Below the pieces are notes generated by a model. That model did no database searches and was not told where the DNA came from. It saw nothing but the letters and a program-made list of their open reading frames with translations. The translations under genes were made by a program, and so were the position numbers. Shown piece by piece: positions 34,741-43,874 of a stretch of 64,000 nucleotides of DNA (the first letter of the stretch is position 1; each line of letters starts with the position of its first letter). This stretch comes from Flammeovirgaceae bacterium (GTDB lineage: Bacteria > Bacteroidota > Bacteroidia > Cytophagales > Cyclobacteriaceae). Where the stretch lies: positions 1-64,000 of the forward strand of contig JAHEZH010000008.1 of the NCBI GenBank assembly GCA_023251155.1. The letters run 5' to 3'.

Positions 34741-37700
34741 CTTTTAATATAAATTAAGATACTAGAACAGGCCACCAATATCAAAACAATAAAACCAATC
34801 CAATACTGATTTACATTGTCCTTGATTATAATTTGTTCATTGCCATAACTTACCAGTGAAGCCCATATTTTCGGATTCGCTGTTAAATCATCACCACGCT
34901 CAAGGTAGGAACGTTTTGCTTTAGTCAAAGCCACATCCACCGGATCTTCTGCTTGCAGATTTTTATAAAAATCACCCATCAGATTAGCGGAGACACGGTC
35001 ATCTACTTTCCATAACCCCATCACAATATTTCTACCTCCGGCAAATGCAAATGCACTGGCCATGCTTAGCATTCCTTCCCCACGATAAGCTTTTCCAATT
35101 CCTGATTCACATGAACTTATCACGGCTAATCTGGCCTTCAATCTCAGACCAAATAATTCATACCAGTGTAATCGACCATCCTCCTTAGAGGTTGTACTAT
35201 CACAAAAAAAAAGACTGGCCGAATAATTCTGTTCAGTATCACCTAAACCATGAACAGCCAAATGAATAAGGTCAGAATTTGGAGCTTCCTCTTTAAATCG
35301 TTCTTCAGTCACTTCATTACCATAGTAGTATTTTCCTTGTGGAAACTCTTTGAATATTGTTTTTAACTCTAACTCCGATCCTGGCAATTGTATTTTGTTT
35401 TTCAAACGTTCTCCTCCTCCCGATCTGAATCCTTTCAAATCGGCAAATCCAAAAGCGAGCATTTTAGGCTTAACTAATCCCGTTTTATCTTGATTTAATA
35501 AATACGAGGATGAAAATGAATACGACAATACATGTTTCTTAAGAAGATAGTTTAAGGAGGAGAATTTCCTTTGAGTAGATGATCGGTCAATCGTTGAAAC
35601 AAGTACCTCAAATGGTATCTGCTCAATCGGACCATCGGGCAAAATGATGATTCTTTCTTCTCGTGTCGCCACCAATTCAAATGGGGATACTAATAATCGA
35701 TAGCATAAATTTGAAAGCTCTTCAAAGGAGCTGATGTCAACAGCGCTGTAGGAGTGCTTACTTGATGCCAGCATATCGCGAAACTCTTTTAAGACAGATT
35801 GAATTGAATCGGTACTTTCGAGGTGCTTGAAAATTACCTTATCCTTGTTTATGGCTAATCCAAAGACTTCATCAAGTCCCCAAAAATATTCAATGATTGC
35901 TGCTCCATGCTCTCTTGACAACTTTTGAAGTTTGGTGATATCTGGAATACTGTATTGATATTTAGTCTTTACATAAGAGGGATATTTCAATTCAATGTCA
36001 TTTTCTACTCGTTGTATTTTACGATCTGTCTCGATAATTAAATCTCTAATTCTGGCTTGATCTTCCGGTTTGTCCTGGTGTTTTTTATACTCATCCTGCA
36101 ATTGATAAGAGTTCCTTCTTTCGAAATCCAAAAGCCGCACAATACTGTCCGAAGCCAATAAAGGTATTGTGAATTCCTTTTCTTTAATGGCATCGGCAAG
36201 CATCTTTGATTTACTGCTTTCCATAAAGTAAAATGCCTTTGAGATCAGAGTATCATTATGTTGTTTCTGTTCCATTTCATATAACAAAGACAAGGCTTGT
36301 TGATATAATCCAAAATTAGAATCAAAGTAAGTCCATTTAGCATTATCCATATCAAGTCGGGCACGACTTTCAACAAGCAGTTTCTCGGCTAGATCAAAGG
36401 ACTTTAGCGCTGAAGTGGCGAAATCTATATTCTGAGTCTTTATATAGATAGCGTATAACGTAGTTGCTTTTGCAAGCAATGCCTCATATGCAAAATCATT
36501 TAAAACAACGTCAGACATCGATGGATTATCCTTAAAATGTAACGATTTGAATTTTGAAGAAGCCTCAATCAACGATCGTTGATAATAGATTAATGAGGAA
36601 TCGGTTTGTTCCACAACATCAAAATATTTACCAATGGATCTATACAGATCTGAAATCTGGCCGCTTTTTTTAAAATCAAACTTATTCAACAACTTCATTC
36701 CCTTAGAGTAATAAAAGCGTGCATTTTTAATATCGCCTTGTTCTAAAAAGCATTCTGCCAGGTATTGGCAATTCCTAACACTAAGAATATTCTTAGGACT
36801 TGATGCCAAGTCAAATATCTTTATTGCTTTTTTATAATATTCTATCGACTGACTAACCTGGCCAGCCTTCCTATACACATTTCCCAAGCCAAAGTAATAG
36901 TTTCCCAAGTCTCCATTTGCTTCCTTGAATTTTGAATTGAGAGAAATCGCCTTCTGATATAGCTTGACCGCTTCTGCAATGAAACCCATTTCTGAATAAA
37001 TATCTGCAGCATTCGTGTACGCCATCTCCAAGATCGTATGACCTGTCTTGAAATTTTTTGGCAACGACTCGACATACGCGATGTGCTTTAAACTATATGC
37101 CAATGCTTTTTCGTAATCGTGTTGATATTTATTTACCGATGCTAATTCAAGATAAACTTTGGATGTAAGAAAAAGATTCAGCTCACTGCTTCCGGCTCTT
37201 TCGTAAACATCTAAAACCTTTTCATAGAAAGATTCTGCCGAATTAAAGTCATTAAATGTATCTTTATAGACATCACCGATAACATGGTAACAATTTGAAA
37301 TTAGTACAGAATAATCACCATCCAGCGACTCAAATATCTTTCTGGCTTCTCCAAAAGTATAGATAGCGCTATCCGGCTTGTAGTCTCTGGCATATGCAAG
37401 ACCAGCACGAAAAAAATATTCTCCCGCCAGCGAATCTTTCCGCTTTATTTTCCTCAGATCGTGAAGCCCCTCAATTATTTTTCGATTAACAATAGGTTTA
37501 TCTTCTTCTTTAGCAAAATTATACAGATAGGCACTCTGGTAGATAGCATTGATTTGCAAATCGGATCCTTTACTGGCAAGCATAGCCGCCTTGAAAAAAT
37601 AAGGAAAGGCTTCCCCAAAAGGGCTTAGGCCTTTTTTTATAAGGGAAAGATCTTTTTTTTTCTTAATCCCGATCTCATAGTACTGGAGAGCTGCCTTCTC

Positions 37701-37760
37701 ATCTTGTGAAAAAGCTGGCGTGATAGCAAGAAGAAGTAAAAGGATCGATAGGAGCTTCAT
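34722..37760 (-). CDS. Periplasmic TPR-CHAT caspase-like protein with C-terminal membrane anchor
   Basis: A 1012-residue protein: signal peptide (to about 19, 'LLLLLAITPAFSQ'), TPR helices from about 30 to 480 ('LGNYYFGLGNVYRKAGQVSQ', 'SIEYYKKAIKIF' and others), a helical connector, and a CHAT domain (about 690-985). The catalytic His is near 835 in 'LIHLAVHGLGD' and the Cys near 883 in 'LAVISSCESGIGKAYRGEG', followed by 'MASAFAFAGGRNIVMGLWKV'. One membrane helix near 985-1005 is followed by 'KRKRGHL'. CHAT proteins are caspase-like cysteine proteases (separase, Csx29 of type III-E CRISPR). It faces the ECF sigma / anti-sigma-like / small-protein operon convergently. Substrate unknown; the periplasmic TPR part of the anti-sigma-like protein is a hypothesis. 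Confidence 0.88.
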   Translation of the reverse strand: MKLLSILLLLLAITPAFSQDEKAALQYYEIGIKKKKDLSLIKKGLSPFGEAFPYFFKAAMLASKGSDLQINAIYQSAYLYNFAKEEDKPIVNRKIIEGLHDLRKIKRKDSLAGEYFFRAGLAYARDYKPDSAIYTFGEARKIFESLDGDYSVLISNCYHVIGDVYKDTFNDFNSAESFYEKVLDVYERAGSSELNLFLTSKVYLELASVNKYQHDYEKALAYSLKHIAYVESLPKNFKTGHTILEMAYTNAADIYSEMGFIAEAVKLYQKAISLNSKFKEANGDLGNYYFGLGNVYRKAGQVSQSIEYYKKAIKIFDLASSPKNILSVRNCQYLAECFLEQGDIKNARFYYSKGMKLLNKFDFKKSGQISDLYRSIGKYFDVVEQTDSSLIYYQRSLIEASSKFKSLHFKDNPSMSDVVLNDFAYEALLAKATTLYAIYIKTQNIDFATSALKSFDLAEKLLVESRARLDMDNAKWTYFDSNFGLYQQALSLLYEMEQKQHNDTLISKAFYFMESSKSKMLADAIKEKEFTIPLLASDSIVRLLDFERRNSYQLQDEYKKHQDKPEDQARIRDLIIETDRKIQRVENDIELKYPSYVKTKYQYSIPDITKLQKLSREHGAAIIEYFWGLDEVFGLAINKDKVIFKHLESTDSIQSVLKEFRDMLASSKHSYSAVDISSFEELSNLCYRLLVSPFELVATREERIIILPDGPIEQIPFEVLVSTIDRSSTQRKFSSLNYLLKKHVLSYSFSSSYLLNQDKTGLVKPKMLAFGFADLKGFRSGGGERLKNKIQLPGSELELKTIFKEFPQGKYYYGNEVTEERFKEEAPNSDLIHLAVHGLGDTEQNYSASLFFCDSTTSKEDGRLHWYELFGLRLKARLAVISSCESGIGKAYRGEGMLSMASAFAFAGGRNIVMGLWKVDDRVSANLMGDFYKNLQAEDPVDVALTKAKRSYLERGDDLTANPKIWASLVSYGNEQIIIKDNVNQYWIGFIVLILVACSSILIYIKRKRGHL

Positions 37761-37974
37761 GAGAAAATCAGCTCGAAAAATAGATAAAAGAAAGGCAGAA
37801 TATGACTTGTTGTAATATTTAGAGCCAAAATGAAGTATTTAATTCGATTGAAATGTTTTATTCAACTCATTTGCGCAGATAATTTGACGTAACAATTCAT
37901 TCACATAAACAAAATATGAATGGATAGGAAGAGCGGACGGAAAAACGAAAGTTTACAGTCAGGAAACTTCCGTT

Positions 37975-38544
37975 ATGATTGATTCTGAGCTTCTACCCCG
38001 CGTTGCCAGGAAGATTAAAACCCTGCGCTCGAATAAAAACCTGACTCTGGCCGAGTTGAGCAAGCATTCGAATGTAAGCAAAGGACTTCTCTCGAAAATC
38101 GAAAACTCACGCACCACGCCTTCCCTACCCGTTTTTTTGGGCATTGTGAATGCCCTGGGTGTATCGCTACGTGATTTTTTTGAGGGAATGGATTTACTAC
38201 AAGACCGTGATTACCTGCTGGTCAAAAAAGAAGCGCAGCACATTATAAAAAAAGAAGGCACCGAAGGAATTACCCACCGTTTTCTGATGGCACAGGGGAT
38301 TTCGGGGAACTCCATTGAAATTGCGGTAGTGACCATTGGTGCTGCTGCACGAAATGTGACCACCACCACCAGAGGCTTTGAACTCAACTACATTATTTCC
38401 GGTGAGTGTGATTTTCAGCTCAATGAAGAAGTCATCAGACTGGAAGAAGGGGATGCACTTTATTTTGATGGCGCCAAGCCCCACCTGCCCGTTAATCCGG
38501 GTTCCTCTCCGTTAGTTCTGTTGGTGATTTACTTTTTAAAGTAG
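37975..38544 (+). CDS. XRE-family regulator with cupin sensor domain
   Basis: A 189-residue regulator with an N-terminal XRE HTH (about 8-65: 'LTLAELSKHSNVSKGLLSKI', 'ENSRTTPSLPVFLGIVNALG') and a C-terminal cupin (about 110-188: 'GFELNYIISGECDFQLNEEV', 'LEEGDALYFDGAKPHLPVNP'). Cupins of this type bind small metabolites. The next two genes, PHP phosphatase and a carrier, follow on the same strand and are likely regulated by it. It starts at 37975; there is no overlap with the phosphatase gene. Confidence 0.85.
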   Translation: MIDSELLPRVARKIKTLRSNKNLTLAELSKHSNVSKGLLSKIENSRTTPSLPVFLGIVNALGVSLRDFFEGMDLLQDRDYLLVKKEAQHIIKKEGTEGITHRFLMAQGISGNSIEIAVVTIGAAARNVTTTTRGFELNYIISGECDFQLNEEVIRLEEGDALYFDGAKPHLPVNPGSSPLVLLVIYFLK

Positions 38545-38600
38545 GTTTCGGATTTCCTTTTTGTTGAGGTAGATTCGTTGCATTGTTTCCAAACGATTTT

Positions 38601-39476
38601 ATGTGGACTAACTATCATTGCCATACCCATTATTGCGATGGAAAAAACTCCATTCGCGAAATGATCTCTGCTGCGCATGAACAGTCATTGATCAGCCTGG
38701 GTATTTCATCACATGCTCCATTGCCTTTCGATTCTCCCTGGTGCATGAAAGGAGATCAGCTTGATCCATATTTATCTGAAATGGATTCCGTCAGAAGAGA
38801 TTTTCGTTCTGTTCAGGTGTACAAAGGATTAGAGATTGATTTTATTCCATCGCTTATTTCTCCTGATGATTTTAAATCACAATTGGATTATACCATTGGC
38901 TCGGTTCATTTTGTTGAACAATTTGACGATGGACGAAAGTGGGAGATCGACGGAGCACATTCCCATTTCCTGGAGGGCTACGAACGCATTTTCAGGAAAG
39001 ACATCAAGGCAGTTATCCGGCGATACTATGAACTGACACGGCAAATGGTGGAAGAAACGCAACCCGGCATAGTTGGCCACCTCGATAAAATCAAAATTCA
39101 AAACAGCTTTACTCCGCTCTTCAATGAATCAGCGAAATGGTATCAGGAAGAAATACACAAAACCCTGGACGTAATAGCAAAAACAGAAAGTGCCATTGAA
39201 GTAAATACACGTGGCATCTATCAAAAGAAAAGCGATACGACGTATCCCTCGCCCTGGGTGCTGGAACAAATTCACCAACGGCAGATTCCGATCACGTTAA
39301 GTTCGGATGCACATCATGCCAAAGACATGATTAACCTGTTTCCGGAAACGGCCATCACATTAAATCAGATCGGTTTCAAAAAAATATGCATCTTGTTGGA
39401 TGGAAGGTGGCAACAGGTCGCATTTGATGAACATGGAATCAATCTCAAAGGAACATCGCATTACACAATGGCTTAG
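38601..39476 (+). CDS. PHP-family phosphatase (histidinol-phosphatase-like)
   Basis: A 291-residue PHP-domain protein started at the ATG at 38601; a TTG six codons upstream is in frame but no ribosome site supports it. Metal motifs of the PHP barrel are visible: 'NYHCHTHYCDG' with the HxH pair, 'YKGLEIDFIP', 'YTIGSVHFV', 'IVGHLDKIKI', 'AIEVNTRGIY' and 'LSSDAHHAKDM'. Family members are histidinol phosphatases or other phosphoesterases. The context with an XRE-cupin regulator and a carrier suggests a catabolic substrate rather than histidine biosynthesis. Its end overlaps the next gene by 44 bases. Confidence 0.82.
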   Translation: MWTNYHCHTHYCDGKNSIREMISAAHEQSLISLGISSHAPLPFDSPWCMKGDQLDPYLSEMDSVRRDFRSVQVYKGLEIDFIPSLISPDDFKSQLDYTIGSVHFVEQFDDGRKWEIDGAHSHFLEGYERIFRKDIKAVIRRYYELTRQMVEETQPGIVGHLDKIKIQNSFTPLFNESAKWYQEEIHKTLDVIAKTESAIEVNTRGIYQKKSDTTYPSPWVLEQIHQRQIPITLSSDAHHAKDMINLFPETAITLNQIGFKKICILLDGRWQQVAFDEHGINLKGTSHYTMA

Positions 39477-40734
39477 AACCACCAGTGGGTTCTGGTTCGC
39501 TCTCTATGCCGCGGTTTCCGGTTTCTGTCTGTATACCTGCATCTTCGCGCTGCGAAAAACATTTGGTGTAGCAACCTACGATGGATTGGTCCTTTGGAAG
39601 GTAAGTTATAAAGTATGGATGGTGATCTTCCAGGTACTGGGTTACATGTTATCCAAATTCATCGGAATTAAAGTCGTATCTGAACTCAGTGCTCATTCCA
39701 GGGCAAAAGGCATTCTGCTCATGGTCAGTATCGCCAGTATCGCCTGGCTGTTATTCGCCATCCTTCCTTACCCTTATAATCTTGGTGCCCTCTTCTTCAA
39801 TGGACTTCCTCTCGGCATGGTGTGGGGTATGGTGTTCGGCTACATGGAAGGAAGAAAATATACCGAGGTACTGGGGGCCAGTTTGTCTGTCAGTTTTATT
39901 TTCTCTGCCGGGTTTGCCAAAACCGTGGGTGGATTCATCATGCGCGACTGGGGAACCTCTGAGTTTTGGATGCCCTTCGTGGCCGCTTGCCTTTTCTTTC
40001 CTCCGCTGCTTTTATTCTTATGGTTATTGAATAAAATTCCACCACCAAATGCAGAAGATGAAAGGCTGCGAACCAAACGTTTGCCTATGACAGGTGCAGA
40101 GCGGGTTAAATTCACCATCACCTTTCTTCCCGGCCTGGTTTTACTCGTGCTCACGTACACCATGCTCACGGCCTTCCGTGATTTCAGAGACAATTTTTCT
40201 GCCGACATCTGGAAGATATTGGGATACGGTGACAAGCCGGCCATCTTCACCGCCACCGAATTACCCATCACTATTATTGTATTGATAGTGATTGCCAGTC
40301 TGATGGTGATCAAAAACAATTATCGGGCGATGATGATCAATCACCTGATTGTATTGGTTGGTATGATCACCGTAGGGTTAAGTACCTGGGCATTCGAGCA
40401 GAAATGGATTGAACCACCAACATGGATGGTGCTGGTGGGGATGGGATTGTATTTTGGCTACATCCAATTCAACAGCATTTTCTTTGATCGGCTGATCGCG
40501 ACATTTAAGTACGTGAGCACGGTGGGATTCTTAATTTATCTTGCTGATTCGGTGGGCTACTTAGGAAGTGTGAGCGTATTGCTCTTCAAAGAATTCGGGC
40601 AAAAGAACGCAAGCTGGCTTGGCTTTTTTATTACCGGTGGATACCTGATGTCCGTAATCGGCAGCGTTCTTATTTTACTTTCGCTGATCTACTTTCATTT
40701 CAAATACAAAAACTGGAGTACTCCGTTAAGTTGA
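39433..40734 (+). CDS. Multi-pass carrier-like membrane protein (DUF5690-like)
   Basis: A protein of 433 residues from the ATG at 39433 (39427 and 39400 are other starts) with about twelve membrane helices. The N-terminal part 'TSGFWFALYAAVSGFCLYTC', then 'FALRKTFGVATY', a helix pair 'LPLGMVWGMVFGYMEGRKYT' and a Pro-rich cytoplasmic loop ('NKIPPPNAEDERLRTKR') resemble DUF5690, an MFS-like family found mostly in Bacteroidota. It overlaps the phosphatase gene by 44 bases, so translation is coupled. It probably imports the substrate handled by the PHP enzyme; this is inference. Confidence 0.65.
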   Translation: MESISKEHRITQWLRTTSGFWFALYAAVSGFCLYTCIFALRKTFGVATYDGLVLWKVSYKVWMVIFQVLGYMLSKFIGIKVVSELSAHSRAKGILLMVSIASIAWLLFAILPYPYNLGALFFNGLPLGMVWGMVFGYMEGRKYTEVLGASLSVSFIFSAGFAKTVGGFIMRDWGTSEFWMPFVAACLFFPPLLLFLWLLNKIPPPNAEDERLRTKRLPMTGAERVKFTITFLPGLVLLVLTYTMLTAFRDFRDNFSADIWKILGYGDKPAIFTATELPITIIVLIVIASLMVIKNNYRAMMINHLIVLVGMITVGLSTWAFEQKWIEPPTWMVLVGMGLYFGYIQFNSIFFDRLIATFKYVSTVGFLIYLADSVGYLGSVSVLLFKEFGQKNASWLGFFITGGYLMSVIGSVLILLSLIYFHFKYKNWSTPLS

Positions 40735-40749
40735 AACGATGAAGGGAGG

Positions 40750-41604
40750 CTATCCCCCGATTACATCCAGCACAATCTTCCAGTTCTTGCCTTCTTTTTT
40801 CCAGATACGCAGATAATTCAAAGTGACCTGCTTCTGATCGGCTTTATCACTGGCATTGACTCTTCCATAGGCATACGCCATATCGCCCGAAGAGGCCATA
40901 TCCCCTCCCAGGTGCTCAAAGGAATAGTTATCACGACTATCGGCAAATGCACTGATGCGCTTTGGAGTAAGTACGGGAAAATGACCCGTCCGATGCAGCC
41001 GTGCTTCATCGGAAAAATAAGCCGACAGGAAAGAGACCGATTGCATATTCAATTGATTGATATAGTCTTTGTCCAGCTGTAGGAACTCCTGCTTTGCCTT
41101 CGCGAAAGCCACTCTGCCCGTTGGTGGGGTCGTTTTGTTTTGACTGGTGGCGAGTGAAGTATTCTTGTCTTCTGCCCCTGGCATTTCCATTCCCATATCG
41201 ATGACTACTTTCCATTCGCCGTCGTTGTCTTTTTTCCATACCGATGAAAAGTAGCCGAAGGCCACCGGCTTCGATCCGGTTTTATCTTTACTCCATTCAA
41301 ATGGACCGGTGTTGTAACCAAAATCGCCCGAAGCGGAAACATCGCTGAACACCGGCCACCAGAAGAGAAGGGAAGCGTCTGGATTTCTTTTTTTCCATAC
41401 TTCCTTTCCCAACACCGGGTTGCCGCGCTCAAATACAATACTGCTGTCGGCCAGGTAGTGCACAAAGGCATCGCGTGTATTTTTTTCTTTGGCCATACCT
41501 GAAAAATGATTCTCAGCATCGACGATCTCCCGAACGGCAGAAGAAAATTGTTGCGCCTGGAGACAAAAAGAAAATAAATAGAACAAAAACAGGGCTATCC
41601 GCAT
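40750..41604 (-). CDS. Exported protein with two NTF2-like (DUF4440/SnoaL) domains
   Basis: A 284-residue protein from the ATG at 41604, with signal peptide 'IALFLFYLFSFCLQAQ'. Two copies of the NTF2-like fold follow each other: about 25-150 ('SGDFGYNTGPFEWSKDKTGS', 'FSSVWKKDNDGEWKVVIDMG') and 175-284 ('SGDMAYAYGRVNASDKADQK', 'YLRIWKKEGKNWKIVLDVIG'). Each copy ends in the typical 'W-KK-G-WK-V-D' strand. Such domains bind small molecules or act as enzymes; tandem copies in one exported chain are less common. Function unknown. It converges with the carrier gene. Confidence 0.75.
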   Translation of the reverse strand: MRIALFLFYLFSFCLQAQQFSSAVREIVDAENHFSGMAKEKNTRDAFVHYLADSSIVFERGNPVLGKEVWKKRNPDASLLFWWPVFSDVSASGDFGYNTGPFEWSKDKTGSKPVAFGYFSSVWKKDNDGEWKVVIDMGMEMPGAEDKNTSLATSQNKTTPPTGRVAFAKAKQEFLQLDKDYINQLNMQSVSFLSAYFSDEARLHRTGHFPVLTPKRISAFADSRDNYSFEHLGGDMASSGDMAYAYGRVNASDKADQKQVTLNYLRIWKKEGKNWKIVLDVIGG

Positions 41605-41687
41605 CTCACATGTCATATGCAAAGAGCGACAGAAATTGATTACAGGGCAATCACCTTATTTGAGGTAATTAGGAGAGGTTTAAAATA

Positions 41688-41722
41688 AAAATCCTGATAA
41701 CTCCGTTAGTTATCAGGATTTT
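41688..41722 (-). terminator. Terminator of tRNA-Arg gene
   Basis: AAAATCCTGATAACT and AGTTATCAGGATTTT form a perfect 15-bp stem with loop CCGTT two bases after the tRNA 3' end; the minus strand continues TTATTTTA. Confidence 0.85.
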
Positions 41723-41724
41723 AG

Positions 41725-41798
41725 TGAACCTGCAGGGATTCAAACCCCGACTCTTCTGATCCGTAGTCAGATGCTTTATTCAGTTAAGCTACAGGTCC
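41725..41798 (-). tRNA. tRNA-Arg (anticodon ACG)
   Basis: The minus strand folds into a complete cloverleaf: acceptor GGACCTG/CAGGTTC with one G-U pair, D-stem GCTT/AAGC, anticodon stem TCTGA/TCAGA enclosing CTACGGA (anticodon ACG), and T-arm CGGGG TTTGAAT CCCTG. CCA is not encoded. ACG becomes ICG after deamination and reads CGU/CGC/CGA arginine codons. Confidence 0.93.
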
Positions 41799-41943
41799 GT
41801 CTCAAAATTGAGAATGCAAATGTATAAGAATATATTTGATCAGCAAAGAATGAAGGTTTGCCCCGCAAAACAAAAGGCGTATTTTTGGGCTCCCGGCAAA
41901 AAACAGGCGTATTATTTTCCTTACTTATTTTAATTTTTCTGGC

Positions 41944-42654
41944 ATGATTAGAAGCTTTTTAGTGTTGGCAGTCCTTTTTAGTGTTCCTGCTTTTGTTTCC
42001 GGGCAAGTGGTTTCCAAAAAAACACCTCGCCCTGATCTGCCCGGGTCTTTTGTTTTTGAATTCGGATTCAACCAGGGCTCCGGCTCCCCGACTCATTTTT
42101 CACAACGATTCATCGGGTCAAATACAATCAATCTCTATTATCAATACCCTATGCGTTTTGGTAAAAGCCGGTTTAGCTTCAACCCGGGTATTGGCTTCAG
42201 CTTCGAAAAATTTAAACTGAAAACCACCTACACCCTGACTGAGACTACAACCCAAGGTGTCTTCCAGCTTCAGAATGTAAGCTCTACCTATCCCGACATG
42301 AAAAAATCGCTCATCAAGAATAACTACATCGATATTCCGCTTGAGTTCAGATTTGATACCAAGCCAGAAGACATTGCGCACAGCTTTAACATCGCTATTG
42401 GTGGCCGGGCTGGGTACCTGATCGATGCCAGTACCAAAATTAAATACAAAGAAGATGGAGAGAAGCGTAAAGCCATCGACAAACAGAAGCATGGCATGAA
42501 TCCATTCCGCTATGGCGTATATACCCGTATAGGATTGGGTGCTTTCGGGCTGTTTACGTACTACAACATTTCTACCCTGTTTGAAAAAGATAAAGGTCCG
42601 GACAAGACCACGATGAATACCTTCACGGTGGGATTCTCCATCAACGGATTGTAA
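41944..42654 (+). CDS. PorT-like outer-membrane beta-barrel protein
   Basis: A 236-residue exported protein (signal peptide 'FLVLAVLFSVPAFVSGQ') with the alternating strands of a small outer-membrane barrel: 'NTINLYYQYPMRFGKSRFSF', 'NPGIGFSFEKFKLK', 'NYIDIPLEFRFDTKPEDIAH', 'FNIAIGGRAGYLID' and 'FRYGVYTRIGLGAFGLFTYY'. The pattern and the 'YIDIPLEFR' strand fit the PorT/OMP_b-brl_2 group common in Bacteroidota. No binding function known. Monocistronic, with its own terminator. Confidence 0.85.
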   Translation: MIRSFLVLAVLFSVPAFVSGQVVSKKTPRPDLPGSFVFEFGFNQGSGSPTHFSQRFIGSNTINLYYQYPMRFGKSRFSFNPGIGFSFEKFKLKTTYTLTETTTQGVFQLQNVSSTYPDMKKSLIKNNYIDIPLEFRFDTKPEDIAHSFNIAIGGRAGYLIDASTKIKYKEDGEKRKAIDKQKHGMNPFRYGVYTRIGLGAFGLFTYYNISTLFEKDKGPDKTTMNTFTVGFSINGL

Positions 42655-42683
42655 CCATTTTCGCCAATATCATTTAATTCCCG

Positions 42684-42713
42684 AACGTGGTCCGTGCCTT
42701 CACCGACCACGTT
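42684..42713 (+). terminator. Terminator after PorT-like gene
   Basis: AACGTGGTC and GACCACGTT make a 9-bp stem, extended by GTG/CAC inside, 29 bases past the stop and followed by TTGTTTTC. Confidence 0.75.
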
Positions 42714-42912
42714 TTGTTTTCTATCCGTCCATGAGGCGGACATTGTAGCCGGTTGCTTTAAGGAGATTTCCGTTCCCGTTAAGAACGTAAAGAGGGTGAC
42801 GATACTAACATAGTATTCAAGTCGGATGAGGGCTAGTCCATTGCATACCTACCTACTTCACCACGATCTTAATGACTATGATCAGCACAAAGGCCTGTGT
42901 AGATTATAAAGA

Positions 42913-43779
42913 TTAAATCCGATCCAGCACTTTCGAGATAAGAGAGGTGATGACCTTATTGGGATCTTTCGCGAATTTATTTTTGATCCGGTTGGCGATG
43001 ATTGCATTGGCGCTTACTACTTCATGCCCCAGTAAACGGGCCATGGAATAATAACCGGATGTTTCCATCTCAAAGTTAGTAAGCCAGAAATCTCCCTTGT
43101 GATAGTAATTCAGGTCTTCCAATAATTTGGGAAAGCGAATGGGTACGCGCAGCGCTCTTCCCTGAGGAGCATAAAAGCCAGGACAGGTAACTGTATTCCC
43201 CACCAGCATATCACCACCGCTGATCTGCTCACGCAGTGACTCTGAACCGCGCACTACGTAAGGCATAAAAGGCAACCCTGTTTTCTTTTGCAGATCATGC
43301 GCAATGCCTGTTTCAAAATCATCCATGGGCAAGTCATAGAAGTTCATGAGGTTATCAAGGCCTATGGCATAATCAGAAATCAGGTGTGCTCCTACAGCTA
43401 TATCTTCCTGCAGCGCTCCGGAGGTACCAATACGCACAATGCGCAGCTTCTTCTTTCGTGCTTTCGGCTCGCGGGTTTTAAGATCTACATTCACTAATGC
43501 ATCGAGCTCGTTGAAAAAAATCTCGATGTTATCCGTACCGATACCGGTGCTGATGACCGTGATTTTCTTACCGTTGTACTTGCCTACGTGAGTGATGAAC
43601 TCCCGTTTGTTCATTTCGAACTCTACTTCATCAAAATGCTCACTCACCTGGTACACACGGCTAGGGTCACCCACGGTAATGATCGTTTCTGAAATATGTT
43701 TGGGTAACAGGTTGAGATGGTAAACACTCCCATCCGGATTAAGAATAAGATCGGTCTCCGATATCTTCGCCATGCGCAT
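42913..43779 (-). CDS. Nucleoside phosphorylase (uridine phosphorylase-like)
   Basis: A 288-residue PNP/UDP-family phosphorylase: 'ISETIITVGDPSRVYQVSEH', 'REFITHVGKYNGKKITVIST', 'GIGTDNIEIFFNELDALV', 'RIVRIGTSGALQEDIAVGAH', 'GNTVTCPGFYAPQGR' and 'NFEMETSGYYSMARLLGHEV' with the Glu-Met-Glu substrate motif. It cleaves nucleosides with phosphate for pyrimidine or purine salvage. Alternative starts at Met1 and Met3. It is the last gene before a 258-base gap containing the PorT terminator. Confidence 0.9.
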   Translation of the reverse strand: MRMAKISETDLILNPDGSVYHLNLLPKHISETIITVGDPSRVYQVSEHFDEVEFEMNKREFITHVGKYNGKKITVISTGIGTDNIEIFFNELDALVNVDLKTREPKARKKKLRIVRIGTSGALQEDIAVGAHLISDYAIGLDNLMNFYDLPMDDFETGIAHDLQKKTGLPFMPYVVRGSESLREQISGGDMLVGNTVTCPGFYAPQGRALRVPIRFPKLLEDLNYYHKGDFWLTNFEMETSGYYSMARLLGHEVVSANAIIANRIKNKFAKDPNKVITSLISKVLDRI

Positions 43780-43874
43780 TTTGGTTATCCGTTAAAAGGT
43801 AAGAGTTAATCGCAACAATACGATGCATTTTCTCCATTCACTTTTAACTATTAACTCCATTAACGAATCAACCA

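Noticed and set aside
34722-37760. CHAT gene as a type III-E CRISPR Csx29
   Set aside because: It has a signal peptide and a C-terminal membrane helix and no cas gene or repeat array nearby, so it is not Csx29 itself; only the CHAT-sigma analogy is kept.
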